Source of the DNA: Bryobacteraceae bacterium
GTDB lineage: Bacteria > Acidobacteriota > Terriglobia > Bryobacterales > Bryobacteraceae
Length of the DNA stretch: 46,288 nucleotides
Reading direction: 5' to 3'
NCBI GenBank assembly: GCA_025980435.1
Contig: JAICXK010000008.1
Coordinates: forward strand, 1-46,288
Shown here one piece after another: positions 27,383-35,781 of this stretch. Made by a program: the position numbers and the translations under genes. Position 1 is the stretch's first letter; the number at the start of each line of letters is the position of its first letter. Below the pieces are notes generated by a model. The model ran no database searches. It saw nothing but the letters and a program-made list of their open reading frames with translations, and was not told the DNA's origin.

Positions 27383-28807
27383 CTAAACCTCCACTTCCGG
27401 CCGCTGGCGGATCTCCAGGCAGCCCTTACCGGTCGGGAGCACCTTACCAGGATTCAACGCGCATTGGGGATCAAACAGCGCTTTAAAGCGCTTCATCAAC
27501 TCCAGCGTCTCGTCCGGAAACAGGTGCTGCATCAGCTCCATTTTTTCCATGCCGACACCGTGCTCGCCGGTTATCGAGCCTCCGACAGAGATGCAGAAAT
27601 CGAGTATTTCCTCACCCGCTTTCTGCGCCCGCTCCAGGTCGCCGGGCTTGCGCGGATCGAAGGGAAGGATGGGGTGCATGTTGCCGTCACCCGCGTGAAA
27701 GACGTTGCTGATGGCGATATCGTGTTTGTTCCCGATTTCGCCGATGGCCCGCAGCGTTCGGGCAATTTGAGTCCTGGGAACCACGCCATCCTGCACGTAG
27801 TATGTGGGGCTGACGCGGCCGATTGCCCCGAAGGCATTCTTGCGGCCTTTCCACAGCAACTCACGTTCCTCGGCGGATCGGGCCGCCTTCACCTCGCGCG
27901 CCCCGCAGGCGCGGCACACTGTCCCGATCGCGTCCACCTGCTCCTCCACTTCTTCGATGAGGCCCTCCACTTCGATCAGCAGTACCGCAGCCGCATCCAG
28001 CGGATAACCGGCGTGAGTGGCGGCTTCCACCATTCGCAGCATCGGACCGTCCAGCATTTCGAGCGCAACGGGAACAATTCCGCGAGCGGTGAGCTCTCCA
28101 ACCGTGTTGCCCGCTTCATCGGTGGAATTGTAAATCGCCAGCAGTGTCTTGATAGCTTCCGGACGGCGCATCAGCCTGACGCCGATCTTTGTTACCAGAG
28201 CCATGGTTCCTTCGGATCCTGTCAGAAGGCCCACCATGTCATACCCGGCGAGATCGGGTTCCCGGCCGCCGCACTCCATAACCGTCCCGTCGGGAAGCAC
28301 CGCTTCCAGGCTGACAACATGGTTGGTCGTTACGCCATGAGCGAGAGTGTGCGGACCGCCCGCGTTTTCGGCCACGTTTCCGCCTATAGTGCATGCTTTC
28401 TGGCTGGATGGGTCCGGCGCATAGAAGTAGCCGAACGGCTGAACGGCGAGCGAGATATCCAGGTTCACCACGCCGGGTTGAACCACCGCGCGCTCATTGG
28501 GGATATCGATTTCGAGAATCCGGTTCATCCTGGCGAACGAAATCATCATTCCGCCCGCCCGTGCGATGGCGCCGCCGCTGAGACCCGTGCCAGCGCCCCG
28601 GCCCACAATGGGCAGGTTATATTTCCGCGCCAGTTTGACCAGAGCGACTACATCCTCCGTGGCGCGCGGAAACACGACCAGCTCCGGCTGGGATTTATCC
28701 ACGCCGCCGTCGTATTCGTAAAGCTTGAGATCGGGCGCCAGCGAGAGCACGGCCCGCGCTCCCAGTTGCGACTCCACCGCCGCCAGCACCGCCGGGTCAA
28801 TCGCCAT
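27383..28807 (-). CDS. FAD-linked 2-hydroxyacid oxidase/dehydrogenase (GlcD-like)
   Basis: 474 residues of the vanillyl-alcohol-oxidase fold. FAD-binding signatures are PIVGRGAGTGLSGGAI (about 65-80) and the ACTIGGNVAENAGGPHTLAHG block (about 137-157); the C-terminal FAD-oxidase domain has FHAGDGNMHP and GGSITGEHGVG. It is related to glycolate oxidase GlcD and D-lactate dehydrogenases, oxidising a 2-hydroxyacid to a 2-oxoacid. No GlcE or GlcF neighbour is seen, so it may act alone or with distant partners. Naming it glcD would overstate what the context shows. Confidence 0.88.
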   Translation of the reverse strand: MAIDPAVLAAVESQLGARAVLSLAPDLKLYEYDGGVDKSQPELVVFPRATEDVVALVKLARKYNLPIVGRGAGTGLSGGAIARAGGMMISFARMNRILEIDIPNERAVVQPGVVNLDISLAVQPFGYFYAPDPSSQKACTIGGNVAENAGGPHTLAHGVTTNHVVSLEAVLPDGTVMECGGREPDLAGYDMVGLLTGSEGTMALVTKIGVRLMRRPEAIKTLLAIYNSTDEAGNTVGELTARGIVPVALEMLDGPMLRMVEAATHAGYPLDAAAVLLIEVEGLIEEVEEQVDAIGTVCRACGAREVKAARSAEERELLWKGRKNAFGAIGRVSPTYYVQDGVVPRTQIARTLRAIGEIGNKHDIAISNVFHAGDGNMHPILPFDPRKPGDLERAQKAGEEILDFCISVGGSITGEHGVGMEKMELMQHLFPDETLELMKRFKALFDPQCALNPGKVLPTGKGCLEIRQRPEVEV

Positions 28808-28816
28808 CTTGAACTT

Positions 28817-29326
28817 TTACAACAGGCTTTGTACGTATTGCGTCATGTCGTCGCTGACCCAGTCCTCGGCTTCAGCGAACTTCCGCATAACCCGGCCATT
28901 TTTGATGATGTAGGTCTCCGGGTACTGAAAGGTCCCGTATTTTGCGCTGATATCGGCTTTCGGATCGCGAGCAGTGTCAAAGGAGACATGGATCCGGTCT
29001 AAAAAAGCCCGATACTTCTGGGGATTTTTATCAATGCTGACCGCGACTACCACTACGCCGGATTTAGCAAACCGTTTCTGGAACTGATTGAGAGATGGAA
29101 TTTCCTGCACGCACGGAGAGCACCAGGTAGCCCAAAAGTTGAGCACCAGCACCTTGCCGCCGAACGAATCCGGCGTCACTTGCTGGCCCTGATCCGTAGT
29201 AATTGAAAACTCGGGCGCACGCCCTCCCTCCTTCGCCGAGGTGTCTCGCAAGCTAAACACGATCAAACCGACGAAAACCACAGTGAGCGCGCCCAGAAGC
29301 GCCCGTAAGCTATTATTAATGTTCAC
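28817..29326 (-). CDS. Membrane-anchored thioredoxin-like protein (TlpA/ResA family)
   Basis: About 169 residues from GTG at 29326, chosen because the N-terminal helix (SLRALLGALTVVFVGLIVFSL) then begins near the start and does not collide with the divergent queD-like gene. The thioredoxin fold shows LNFWATWCSPC (Cys69, Cys72) and the cis-Pro region YPETYIIKNGRV. TlpA/ResA proteins reduce disulfides outside the cytoplasm, often for cytochrome c or oxidase assembly. It is the first gene of the operon running to 25704, 9 bp before the oxidase gene. Confidence 0.87.
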   Translation of the reverse strand: MNINNSLRALLGALTVVFVGLIVFSLRDTSAKEGGRAPEFSITTDQGQQVTPDSFGGKVLVLNFWATWCSPCVQEIPSLNQFQKRFAKSGVVVVAVSIDKNPQKYRAFLDRIHVSFDTARDPKADISAKYGTFQYPETYIIKNGRVMRKFAEAEDWVSDDMTQYVQSLL

Positions 29327-29389
29327 TTCCGATACTGCCTGTAAATACCAGTATCCAACGACTACACCCGAGCATCCAATGATTTGGCG

Positions 29390-29812
29390 ATGCTTGTGAC
29401 CCGCAAGGCCGAATTCTCGGCATCTCACGTCTGCCGCCTGCCCTCATTGAGCGATGCAGAGAACCGGGAGATTTTTGGCGACGAGGCGAACCCCAACGGT
29501 CATGGGCACAATTACGTTCTGGAAGTGACGGTGGAGGGCGATCCAGACCCGGTGACCGGCATGGTCGTGGACCTGAAGCTTCTGAAGAAGATTCTCGAAC
29601 AGCATGTGATCGAGCCGATGGATCATCGTTTTTTGAACTACGAAGTTCCTCCGTTTGAGAAAGTGGTTCCGACCGCGGCCAATCTCGCCCACGAAATCTG
29701 GCGGCGTCTGGAACCGCAGGTGACCTCTTCCGCCACGCGTTTGGCGCGAGTGCGGCTTTTTGAAACGGAAGATCTTTACGTGGATGTCACGGCCGGGGAC
29801 CTGGCTGCATGA
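29390..29812 (+). CDS. 6-pyruvoyl-tetrahydropterin synthase/QueD family protein A (catalytic Cys replaced by Glu)
   Basis: 140 residues from the ATG at 29390. Zinc ligands are His13 (FSASH) and His38/His40 in G-H-G-H. At the site of the catalytic Cys stands Glu32 (GDEANPNGHGH). The catalytic Asp-His pair is present as Asp78-His79 (PMDHRFLN), and the pterin-anchor Glu125 (FETED) is present. The usual T-E-N of the conserved TTEN/TSEN segment is replaced by T-A-A-N at 95-98. Glu at this position is known in PTPS-III enzymes that replace FolB in folate synthesis. The ATG of paralogue B overlaps its stop. Divergent from the TlpA-like gene. Confidence 0.88.
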   Translation: MLVTRKAEFSASHVCRLPSLSDAENREIFGDEANPNGHGHNYVLEVTVEGDPDPVTGMVVDLKLLKKILEQHVIEPMDHRFLNYEVPPFEKVVPTAANLAHEIWRRLEPQVTSSATRLARVRLFETEDLYVDVTAGDLAA

Positions 29813-30291
29813 TCTCGCTTACGCGCCGATACCGGTTTTCTGCTTCGCACCGTTTGCACTCGCCTGCGCTGAGCGAAGCCGAGAACGCGCGCGTGTACGG
29901 GAAATGCAACAATCCGTTCGGCCATGGCCATGATTACGTGCTGGAAATCGCGGTTGCCGGTCCCGTGGATGCCCGGACGGGCCTGATTATTTCCGTTCCG
30001 GCGCTCGACCAATTCATTCATCGTCACGTTCTGCAGCTTTTCGCCAGCCGGAATATCAATGCCGACGTACCGCAGTTTGGGCAACTCGCCGCAACTACCG
30101 AGAATGTTGCGCTGGTAATAGCCGGGATTGTTCAGCAGAACTGGCATGATTCGTTCAGCGATCTTCCTGCGCGAGCGACAAGCATCCGGATTCAGGAGAC
30201 CGCCCGGAATGGATTTGAAGTTTTGTTGGGCGCGTCCACCAGTAGTATGCGGCCACGCACCGAGATGGAAAGGGTATTAGTCCATGGCTAA
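29809..30291 (+). CDS. 6-pyruvoyl-tetrahydropterin synthase/QueD family protein B (Asp-His pair lost)
   Basis: 160 residues. His14 (FSASH) and His39/His41 (GHGH) keep the zinc site, and the catalytic Cys33 is present in [12 protein letters not shown], as in PTPS of animals. At the place of the Asp-His pair it has Ala79-Ser80 (LFASRNIN), so two of three triad residues are missing; it does keep T-E-N (97-99) and the Glu of RIQETA. Its losses are the mirror image of paralogue A. It overlaps A by ATGA and overlaps folE by 8 bp, so the three are almost surely made together for a pterin pathway starting at GTP. Confidence 0.85.
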   Translation: MISLTRRYRFSASHRLHSPALSEAENARVYGKCNNPFGHGHDYVLEIAVAGPVDARTGLIISVPALDQFIHRHVLQLFASRNINADVPQFGQLAATTENVALVIAGIVQQNWHDSFSDLPARATSIRIQETARNGFEVLLGASTSSMRPRTEMERVLVHG

Positions 30292-30910
30292 AGCTCCGTT
30301 TAAGAAGCAGGGCTCGCTTATTGAGCTCCAGCGCAAGGCCGGCGATCTCTCGATTGCCGCGCACATGAAGGAAGTAATCCGCGAGCTGGGGGAAGATCCC
30401 GGCCGCGATGGTTTGATCCGGACGCCGGAACGTGTGGAGAAAGCTCTGCGCTATTTGACCAGCGGCTATTCGGTCGATGTGAACCAGATTGTGAACGACG
30501 CGCTGTTCGATGTCGAGTACGACGAGATGGTTATCGTTCGCGACATTGAATTCTTCAGCATGTGCGAGCATCACATGCTGCCTTTCTTCGGAAAGATGCA
30601 CGTCGCCTATTTGCCCGACGCCAAGGTGATCGGGCTCAGCAAGATCCCGCGCATCGTAGATGCCTTTGCACGGCGGCTCCAGATCCAGGAACGGCTGACG
30701 CAGCAGGTGGCCGAAACCATTCAGAATCTGATTCATCCGCGAGGAGTCGCGGTGATCTGTGAAGCGCGGCATTTCTGCATGATGATGCGGGGCGTGGAGA
30801 AGCAGCACTCGGGCGCAATTACCAGCGCAATGCTGGGCGCTTTTCGCGACAACAAAGAAACCCGCAACGAGCTTCTATCGCTCATTGGCCAGCGCGCCAG
30901 AGCGATTTAG
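30284..30910 (+). CDS. folE: GTP cyclohydrolase I
   Basis: 208 residues, normal for the family. Zinc ligands Cys94 and His97 ([10 protein letters not shown]) and Cys165 ([12 protein letters not shown]) are present, with the [13 protein letters not shown] start block and the [20 protein letters not shown] block. It converts GTP to 7,8-dihydroneopterin triphosphate, which is the substrate of PTPS-family enzymes, so its overlap with the two PTPS-like genes makes biochemical sense. Products may feed folate, tetrahydrobiopterin-like or deazapurine pathways; the rest of queuosine synthesis is not in the window. Confidence 0.96.
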   Translation: MAKAPFKKQGSLIELQRKAGDLSIAAHMKEVIRELGEDPGRDGLIRTPERVEKALRYLTSGYSVDVNQIVNDALFDVEYDEMVIVRDIEFFSMCEHHMLPFFGKMHVAYLPDAKVIGLSKIPRIVDAFARRLQIQERLTQQVAETIQNLIHPRGVAVICEARHFCMMMRGVEKQHSGAITSAMLGAFRDNKETRNELLSLIGQRARAI

Positions 30911-30986
30911 CGCCTGGGAAGGCGGCGGCAGCCTAGATTAGCTGGCCCCGCCACGGCACGAGGCCTGGGAGTGTTAGCATCGGGTC

Positions 30987-31364
30987 ATGAGTGACCAGAG
31001 CCGCTCTTTCCAGGCAGGCCCGGATCCGTTTGGACGCGTATGGAATGTGCAGTTCCGCTGGCTTCAGACGGGCATTTCCATCCGCCACGCAGATACGGTG
31101 GATGTGAAGTTTTTTGTTTCGCCCGAGGGCGGAGAGCCGGAAGAAAAGGTCATCGCGCTTCCGCATCCCGCTCTGCTCCAACTCACCGCAAGCCGGGGGC
31201 GCAAGCTCTCGGATTCTTACTGTTTACGCTTGGCCGCAGCCCATCTCCGTCGGATGATTGAGACTTCCGAGGATATGGAAAAGACCCTGGTAACTCTAAC
31301 ACCAGAGGAATTAGCAGCTTACGATGAGCAATCGGCAGGTGTAACAGTTCCGCAGCCCGCATAA
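30987..31364 (+). CDS. Unknown small cytosolic protein
   Basis: 125 residues, no signal peptide or membrane segment, no family I can name. It has a beta-rich first half (WNVQFRWLQTGISIRHADTVDVKFFV) and a helical second half (SYCLRLAAAHLRRMIETSEDMEK, then TLTPEELAAYDE). Coding look is supported by length, an ATG start and lack of a better frame. It sits 76 bp after folE and about 100 bp before the LysW-like gene, so operon membership is uncertain. Confidence 0.65.
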   Translation: MSDQSRSFQAGPDPFGRVWNVQFRWLQTGISIRHADTVDVKFFVSPEGGEPEEKVIALPHPALLQLTASRGRKLSDSYCLRLAAAHLRRMIETSEDMEKTLVTLTPEELAAYDEQSAGVTVPQPA

Positions 31365-31465
31365 TCCATTCGGTCGTGATGGCTGCACCGGCGCGTGTTA
31401 GAAATGGGTTGTCTGCGCAATTGGCGCTCCAATCGACACTCCCTGACTCGGACAAGGATCTACTT

Positions 31466-31699
31466 ATGGTTAGTTGCCCAAAATGTGACGCTCCTATCGA
31501 CGTGGAAGAAGACGAACTCGATGAAGGCGACGTGCTCTCCTGCGACGAATGCGGAGCTTCCCTGACTGTCGCCAGCGTCAATCCCGTTGAACTCGAATCT
31601 GAGAGCGAGGATGACGACGAGGATGAAGATTTCGATTACGACGAGGATGAAGAGGACGAGGACGAAGACGAGGAAGAAGAGGAAGAAGACTGGCATTAG
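31466..31699 (+). CDS. LysW-like amino-group carrier protein with long acidic tail
   Basis: 77 residues from the ATG at 31466, with AAGGA seven bases upstream; a longer frame from 31376 is unlikely. The first 40 residues match LysW-type carriers: zinc ribbon Cys4/Cys7 and Cys26/Cys29, followed by ASLTVASVNPVELES, which parallels the LysW E-L-E-V-V-S-x-D-P segment. Residues about 44-74 are almost wholly Asp and Glu. It ends E-E-D-W-H, where LysW ends E-D-W-G-E and uses the last Glu to carry 2-aminoadipate or glutamate. The terminal Glu is missing, so carrier chemistry is doubtful. No lysX, lysY, lysZ, lysJ or lysK homologue is nearby. Confidence 0.72.
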   Translation: MVSCPKCDAPIDVEEDELDEGDVLSCDECGASLTVASVNPVELESESEDDDEDEDFDYDEDEEDEDEDEEEEEEDWH

Positions 31700-31709
31700 C
31701 GGGGCGCCT

Positions 31710-32096
31710 ATGCTGCTTCGCGTTGCCGCAATCCCGATTACGGCCGGGATACTTTTGTTTTGCGCTCCCCTTTGCTTCGCTCAGGTTCAGGCTCCGGTTG
31801 TCGGCCAGGGCGGAAACACGGCGCGATCCATTATCGGCACGGTCCTCAACGAATCGGGCGCTCCCATTCCGGGCGCGCACGTCCTTTTAAAAAACGGGAA
31901 ATCCCTGCAGGTTCGTTCATTTATCGCTCAGCAGGATGGAAAATATCATTTCTATGGCCTGAGTTCCGACGTGAACTATGAGGTCCGGGCCCAGGCGAAT
32001 GGGAAGACCAGCAAGACCAAGAACATCAGTGTGTTCGATAGCCACAAAGTGATTCAAGTCGATCTCACCGTCAACAAGAAGAAAGCCGAAAGCTGA
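31710..32096 (+). CDS. Secreted carboxypeptidase-regulatory-like (Ig-fold) protein
   Basis: 128 residues from the ATG at 31710, giving a clean signal peptide (LLRVAAIPITAGILLFCAPLCFAQ). The mature part is one CarboxypepD_reg-like beta-sandwich: IIGTVLNESGAPIPGAHVLLKNG, then DGKYHFYGLSSDVNYEVRAQANG. Such domains occur alone or at the N-terminus of TonB-dependent receptors in Acidobacteriota; here it stands alone. It starts 10 bp after the LysW-like gene and ends two bases before the eda GTG, so the three may share a transcript. Role unknown. Confidence 0.78.
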   Translation: MLLRVAAIPITAGILLFCAPLCFAQVQAPVVGQGGNTARSIIGTVLNESGAPIPGAHVLLKNGKSLQVRSFIAQQDGKYHFYGLSSDVNYEVRAQANGKTSKTKNISVFDSHKVIQVDLTVNKKKAES

Positions 32097-32098
32097 GC

Positions 32099-32770
32099 GT
32101 GTCACGAACCGAAATCCTGTCTCGCATCAAAGAACTGGCCGTAGTCCCCATCGTGCGAACGCCAACGGCCGAAACAGCCGTCGCGGCGGTCGAAGCAGTG
32201 CTTGCCGGCGGCATTGAGTGCGTCGAGATCACCTTTACCGTGCAGAACGCGCTGAAGGCGATCGAATCGGTTGCGAATCGCTACGGCGATCGCGTATTGC
32301 TGGGGGCGGGAACCGTCCTCGACCCGGAAACAGCCCGCGCCTGTATGCTCGCAGGAGCTCAGTTTATCGTGACTCCCAGCCTGAACGTTCGGACCGTGGA
32401 AATGGCCCGGCGTTACAGCAAGCCGATTTTTCCCGGCGGCCTCACGCCCACCGAAGTACTGACAGGATGGGAGGCCGGAGCGGATGGCATTAAAGTATTT
32501 CCGTGTAGCGCGGTCGGCGGCGCGAAATATATCAAAGCCCTGAAGGCCCCGTTTCCGCAAATCGAGCTAATTCCCACCGGCGGTGTGAACCTGGACACGA
32601 TCGGAGATTTTCTGAAGGCCGGTTGCGCCGCGGTTGGGGTCGGCAGCGAACTGATCGATGCGAAGACCGTTCTGGCTGGGGATTACGCAACCATCACGGC
32701 CCGGGCACGACGGTTCCGTGAGGCAGTCTCGGCCGCACGCCAATTGGCGGAAGTAGAAGCGCGGGCATAA
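32099..32770 (+). CDS. eda: KDPG/KHG aldolase (Entner-Doudoroff)
   Basis: 223 residues, GTG start two bases after the preceding stop. A class I aldolase barrel with VVPIVRTPTAETA, the catalytic Glu in CVEITFT, and the Schiff-base Lys in GADGIKVFPCSAVGGAKYIK. GGVNLDTIGDFLKAG and AVGVGSEL fit the phosphate-binding end. It splits 2-keto-3-deoxy-6-phosphogluconate into pyruvate and glyceraldehyde-3-phosphate, or acts on the related KHG. Some family members act on KDPGal. No edd neighbour is seen, while a secreted glycosidase-like gene follows downstream. Confidence 0.92.
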   Translation: MSRTEILSRIKELAVVPIVRTPTAETAVAAVEAVLAGGIECVEITFTVQNALKAIESVANRYGDRVLLGAGTVLDPETARACMLAGAQFIVTPSLNVRTVEMARRYSKPIFPGGLTPTEVLTGWEAGADGIKVFPCSAVGGAKYIKALKAPFPQIELIPTGGVNLDTIGDFLKAGCAAVGVGSELIDAKTVLAGDYATITARARRFREAVSAARQLAEVEARA

Positions 32771-32777
32771 CCCGGCC

Positions 32778-32793
32778 GCGAATATTCATTCGC
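32778..32793. terminator. Hairpin after eda
   Basis: GCGAAT, ATTC, ATTCGC forms a perfect six-base stem eight bases after the eda stop. No T-run follows, so termination by this element is not certain; it may only mark the transcript end. Confidence 0.3.
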
Positions 32794-32907
32794 CGGCTCA
32801 GGCCCCTCAAATCAACGGCCGGACGCTCGTATTCAACTTCTGTCCGATTTGCTGAACTTCTCTCACATGCGTGCGCCAGTGCTGTTTCACGGCGTCGAGG
32901 CGGCCTC

Positions 32908-32913
32908 TATAAT
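32908..32913 (+). promoter_or_regulatory. Consensus -10 box TATAAT very close to the start codon
   Basis: TATAAT ends nine bases before the ATG at 32923. A start of transcription about seven bases after it would leave only a few bases of leader. The sequence at the expected -35 site (TTTCAC at 32885-32890, 17-bp spacer) is a poor match. Confidence 0.4.
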
Positions 32914-32922
32914 CCGTTCTTA

Positions 32923-35736
32923 ATGCGCACGCCGAAAGTATTTCGTGCCCTGGGGGTCACTGCGGCGGTCGCCGCTCTCACTTTGCCGGTTTATGCAACG
33001 GCGCCCCAAACGATCAAAATACGGATGACATGGGGCGACGGTGCAAAAGCGCGCGCGCCGTACTACGTGAAACTGATTCCTTCAGCAGGGGCATCGTTGG
33101 CAAACGCCGCGGGCGTTTCGCTCGAACCGGGCGAGGGGTTAAAGAATGGCGCGTGGGTCACGCAAGCAGGCGCCGGCGACGCCGATGGAATGGAATTCAC
33201 GCTCACGGCGGTTGAACCCGAGCATGACCAATTACAAGACGTCCAGGTAATGTGGTCCGACCTGATGGCCGCGGCGGATGCCGACACCGCGCTGCGGTTA
33301 TCGCGCGATGCCGCGATGCATCCGGCCTCACCGCGACTGACGATACAGATGAACGAACAGGGCACGCGCGGCTTTACCGTGACCGCACGGCAACTGCGGG
33401 CGGAAAAGTCTCTGTGGATACCTGCATATCACGTGTTCATCAGCACCGGCGCGCAGCCGCTTCCATTTTCGACGTACCAGGAGCAGTTGGGCCGGTGGCG
33501 GGGCCGGCGCGTTCTGGACCGGGTTCGGCATCAGGCCGAAGCGAGCTACGCACAGTACGCTTCGCTGTGGGAGGACATGGGAAACCCCGCGTATAAAAAT
33601 CCGCAGCAGGAAGGCCCTGGGCAGGTGGCCGGGCTCACCTGGGATAGCGCTATTCCGAAGTTCGGGATCGATCGCGGCGCGGGTGTGTGGAACGATTACG
33701 GCAACCCCGATCATTTTCAGTTCTGGTTCGATTTTGGAGATCTGAGTAAAGGCATCGCCTCCACGTGGAAGTCGCAGCGGCTGCAGGACGGTCTGCCCGT
33801 CATCACGACACTATTCGAAAAAGACGGGGCGCGCTACGAAGTGGAGCAGTTTGCCTATCCATTGAACGGGCCTCCGCGCGAACGGCGTGGCGATATCTCG
33901 ATGGTGCTGCTGGAGCGGCTGCGGGTGACCGACTTAACGGGCCGCGACCGCATCATCCCGATTGCGTTCACCGAGCGAAGAGAGCTTTCCGCGAACACGG
34001 AAAGGCCTTTCGCGATGGATCGAAGCCGTGACACGCTGTTGTTCCGCGCGACGGAAAACGGTAGCGCACTGCTGGCGGTAAGCGGCGTTCGGGACGATTT
34101 TGCTTGGGATGGCACGCACGATTACCAGCACAAGATGAAGCGGCTCGACGGCCGTTTATTTGCCCGCGTAACAGGGAGCGGGACACGCGAGTTCGTGTTT
34201 AAGCTGCCCTCGCCGGCGGTTCCATCCGGCGATTCGCGAACGCTGCAGGCCATCGATTACGATCAGGCCAAGCAGCAAACCATTCGATTTTGGAAAGACT
34301 ACATCGGCCGCGGCGCGCGGTTCCACGTTCCGGAACAGACGGTAAACGAGCTGTTCAATGCGACGCTATGGCACGCGCTGCGGCTGCCGCGACGGCATGG
34401 CGGTGCAGGCCCGGACGTCAAGATCGATCTGCCCTATTCGAATTTCGCATACAGCCAGACCGGCACACCCTGGCCGGTTAATCAGTCGGTTTACGTCGAT
34501 TACATGCTATATGGCCTGCGAGGATACCACGGCATCGCGACGGAAGAACTGGCGGCGCAATACCGGAATAACCAGCAGGCGGACGGCCGCGTCGGTGGAT
34601 TCGCAAACTGGGCTGTCTACACGCCGGGAATGCTTTACGCGGTGGCGCAGAATTTCCTGCTCTCGCGCGATCGCGCCGAGCTCGATCGCGTTTTGCCGGC
34701 TAGCCTGAAGGCGCTTGACTGGTGTCTGGGGCAGGCACGCGCGGCCCAGAACACGGCCGGCCCGGCGCGAGGCTTAATCCAAGGCCCGCTGAACGACCTG
34801 ACGGGAACCGGGGCGTGGGCGTTCAATCAGGCGTACATGTATGCCGGTCTGGAACTATTCGGGCGTGTTCTTGAAGCCATCGGCAATCCGAGAGGGGCCG
34901 AATGCAAGCGAGCCGCCGCGGAATTGCATGAATCCGTGGGACGCGCTTTCGAAGCGGCTGCGATGCTATCGCCGGTAGTTCAATTGCGCGATCACACCTG
35001 GCAGCCATACGTGCCCAGTGAAGCGCACACGCACCATCGCATTCTCGACCAATGGTATCCGGCGGATGTGGATACCGGCGCGATTCACATGATTCGATTA
35101 GCAGTCATTGCGCCTGATAGCGACCTGTCCGGCTGGCTTCTGAACGATCACGAAGACAACCTGTATTACAAAGGGCTCGGCATGGCGAACGAACCGGTAT
35201 ACAACCAGCAGGCGACTGCGTATGTGCTCCGCGACGATGCCAAGGCGATCATTCGCGCCTTCTACAGCTACATGGCGTGCGCGTTCAGCCACACCATCTT
35301 TGAGCCGGTGGAGCATCGCTGGACGCACGGGCAGTACTTCGGACCGCCTTCGACGGATGGCGCATGGTTCGAACTGTACCGCAACATGCTGATCCACGAA
35401 CGCAGCGATGGCGACCTGGTGCTCGGCCTGGCAACCCCGCGTGCGTGGCTGGCGCGCGGAAAGCGCATCGAAGTGGAACGCGCTCCGACCTATTTCGGCG
35501 ATCTCTCGATGACAATCGATAGCAGCGCGGCGCCGGAACGTATTACGGCCGTGGTCGAAATGCCGGCGCGACGTGAACCTCGCGAGCTGCTGGTCCGTCT
35601 ACGGCATCCGGACGCCAAACGCATGCGCAGCGTCACCGTGAATGGGCGCAACTGGGCGGACTTCAATACAGAGAAGGAGTGGGTCCGTATTCCGCATCCC
35701 GCTGCGGGCCGCTATACGATCGAAGCGGACTATTAG
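32923..35736 (+). CDS. Large secreted six-hairpin glycosidase-like protein
   Basis: 937 residues with a signal peptide (VFRALGVTAAVAALTLPVYA). The first 450 residues are beta-rich; residues about 450-830 look like an (alpha/alpha)6 barrel of glucoamylase or debranching-type enzymes (NELFNATLWHALRLP, SVYVDYMLYGLRGYHGIATEELAAQYRNNQ, AVAQNFLLSRDRAELDRVLPASLKALDWC, MANEPVYNQQATAYVLRDD). A C-terminal beta domain resembles glycoside hydrolase tails (VTVNGRNWADFNTEKEWVRIP). The exact GH family and catalytic acids are not clear to me. The upstream ATG is preceded by a TATAAT box rather than an obvious ribosome site. Confidence 0.75.
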   Translation: MRTPKVFRALGVTAAVAALTLPVYATAPQTIKIRMTWGDGAKARAPYYVKLIPSAGASLANAAGVSLEPGEGLKNGAWVTQAGAGDADGMEFTLTAVEPEHDQLQDVQVMWSDLMAAADADTALRLSRDAAMHPASPRLTIQMNEQGTRGFTVTARQLRAEKSLWIPAYHVFISTGAQPLPFSTYQEQLGRWRGRRVLDRVRHQAEASYAQYASLWEDMGNPAYKNPQQEGPGQVAGLTWDSAIPKFGIDRGAGVWNDYGNPDHFQFWFDFGDLSKGIASTWKSQRLQDGLPVITTLFEKDGARYEVEQFAYPLNGPPRERRGDISMVLLERLRVTDLTGRDRIIPIAFTERRELSANTERPFAMDRSRDTLLFRATENGSALLAVSGVRDDFAWDGTHDYQHKMKRLDGRLFARVTGSGTREFVFKLPSPAVPSGDSRTLQAIDYDQAKQQTIRFWKDYIGRGARFHVPEQTVNELFNATLWHALRLPRRHGGAGPDVKIDLPYSNFAYSQTGTPWPVNQSVYVDYMLYGLRGYHGIATEELAAQYRNNQQADGRVGGFANWAVYTPGMLYAVAQNFLLSRDRAELDRVLPASLKALDWCLGQARAAQNTAGPARGLIQGPLNDLTGTGAWAFNQAYMYAGLELFGRVLEAIGNPRGAECKRAAAELHESVGRAFEAAAMLSPVVQLRDHTWQPYVPSEAHTHHRILDQWYPADVDTGAIHMIRLAVIAPDSDLSGWLLNDHEDNLYYKGLGMANEPVYNQQATAYVLRDDAKAIIRAFYSYMACAFSHTIFEPVEHRWTHGQYFGPPSTDGAWFELYRNMLIHERSDGDLVLGLATPRAWLARGKRIEVERAPTYFGDLSMTIDSSAAPERITAVVEMPARREPRELLVRLRHPDAKRMRSVTVNGRNWADFNTEKEWVRIPHPAAGRYTIEADY

Positions 35737-35781
35737 GGAAGGGCAGTACCTGTTCTCCTTCTCCACAAGAATTTTTTCACT

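Noticed and set aside
31376-31465. Longer N-terminus for the LysW-like protein
   Set aside because: The extra 30 residues do not resemble the family and the internal ATG at 31466 has a good ribosome site.
31580-31699. Tandem GAx repeats as a microsatellite or CRISPR-like array
   Set aside because: They encode the Asp/Glu tail of the LysW-like protein in frame and have no regular spacer units.
32800-32922. Minus-strand helical frame reading GRLDAVKQHWRTHVREVQQIGQKL upstream of the glycosidase gene
   Set aside because: No start codon with a ribosome site, overlaps the promoter region of the plus-strand gene, and similarity to any family was not apparent.
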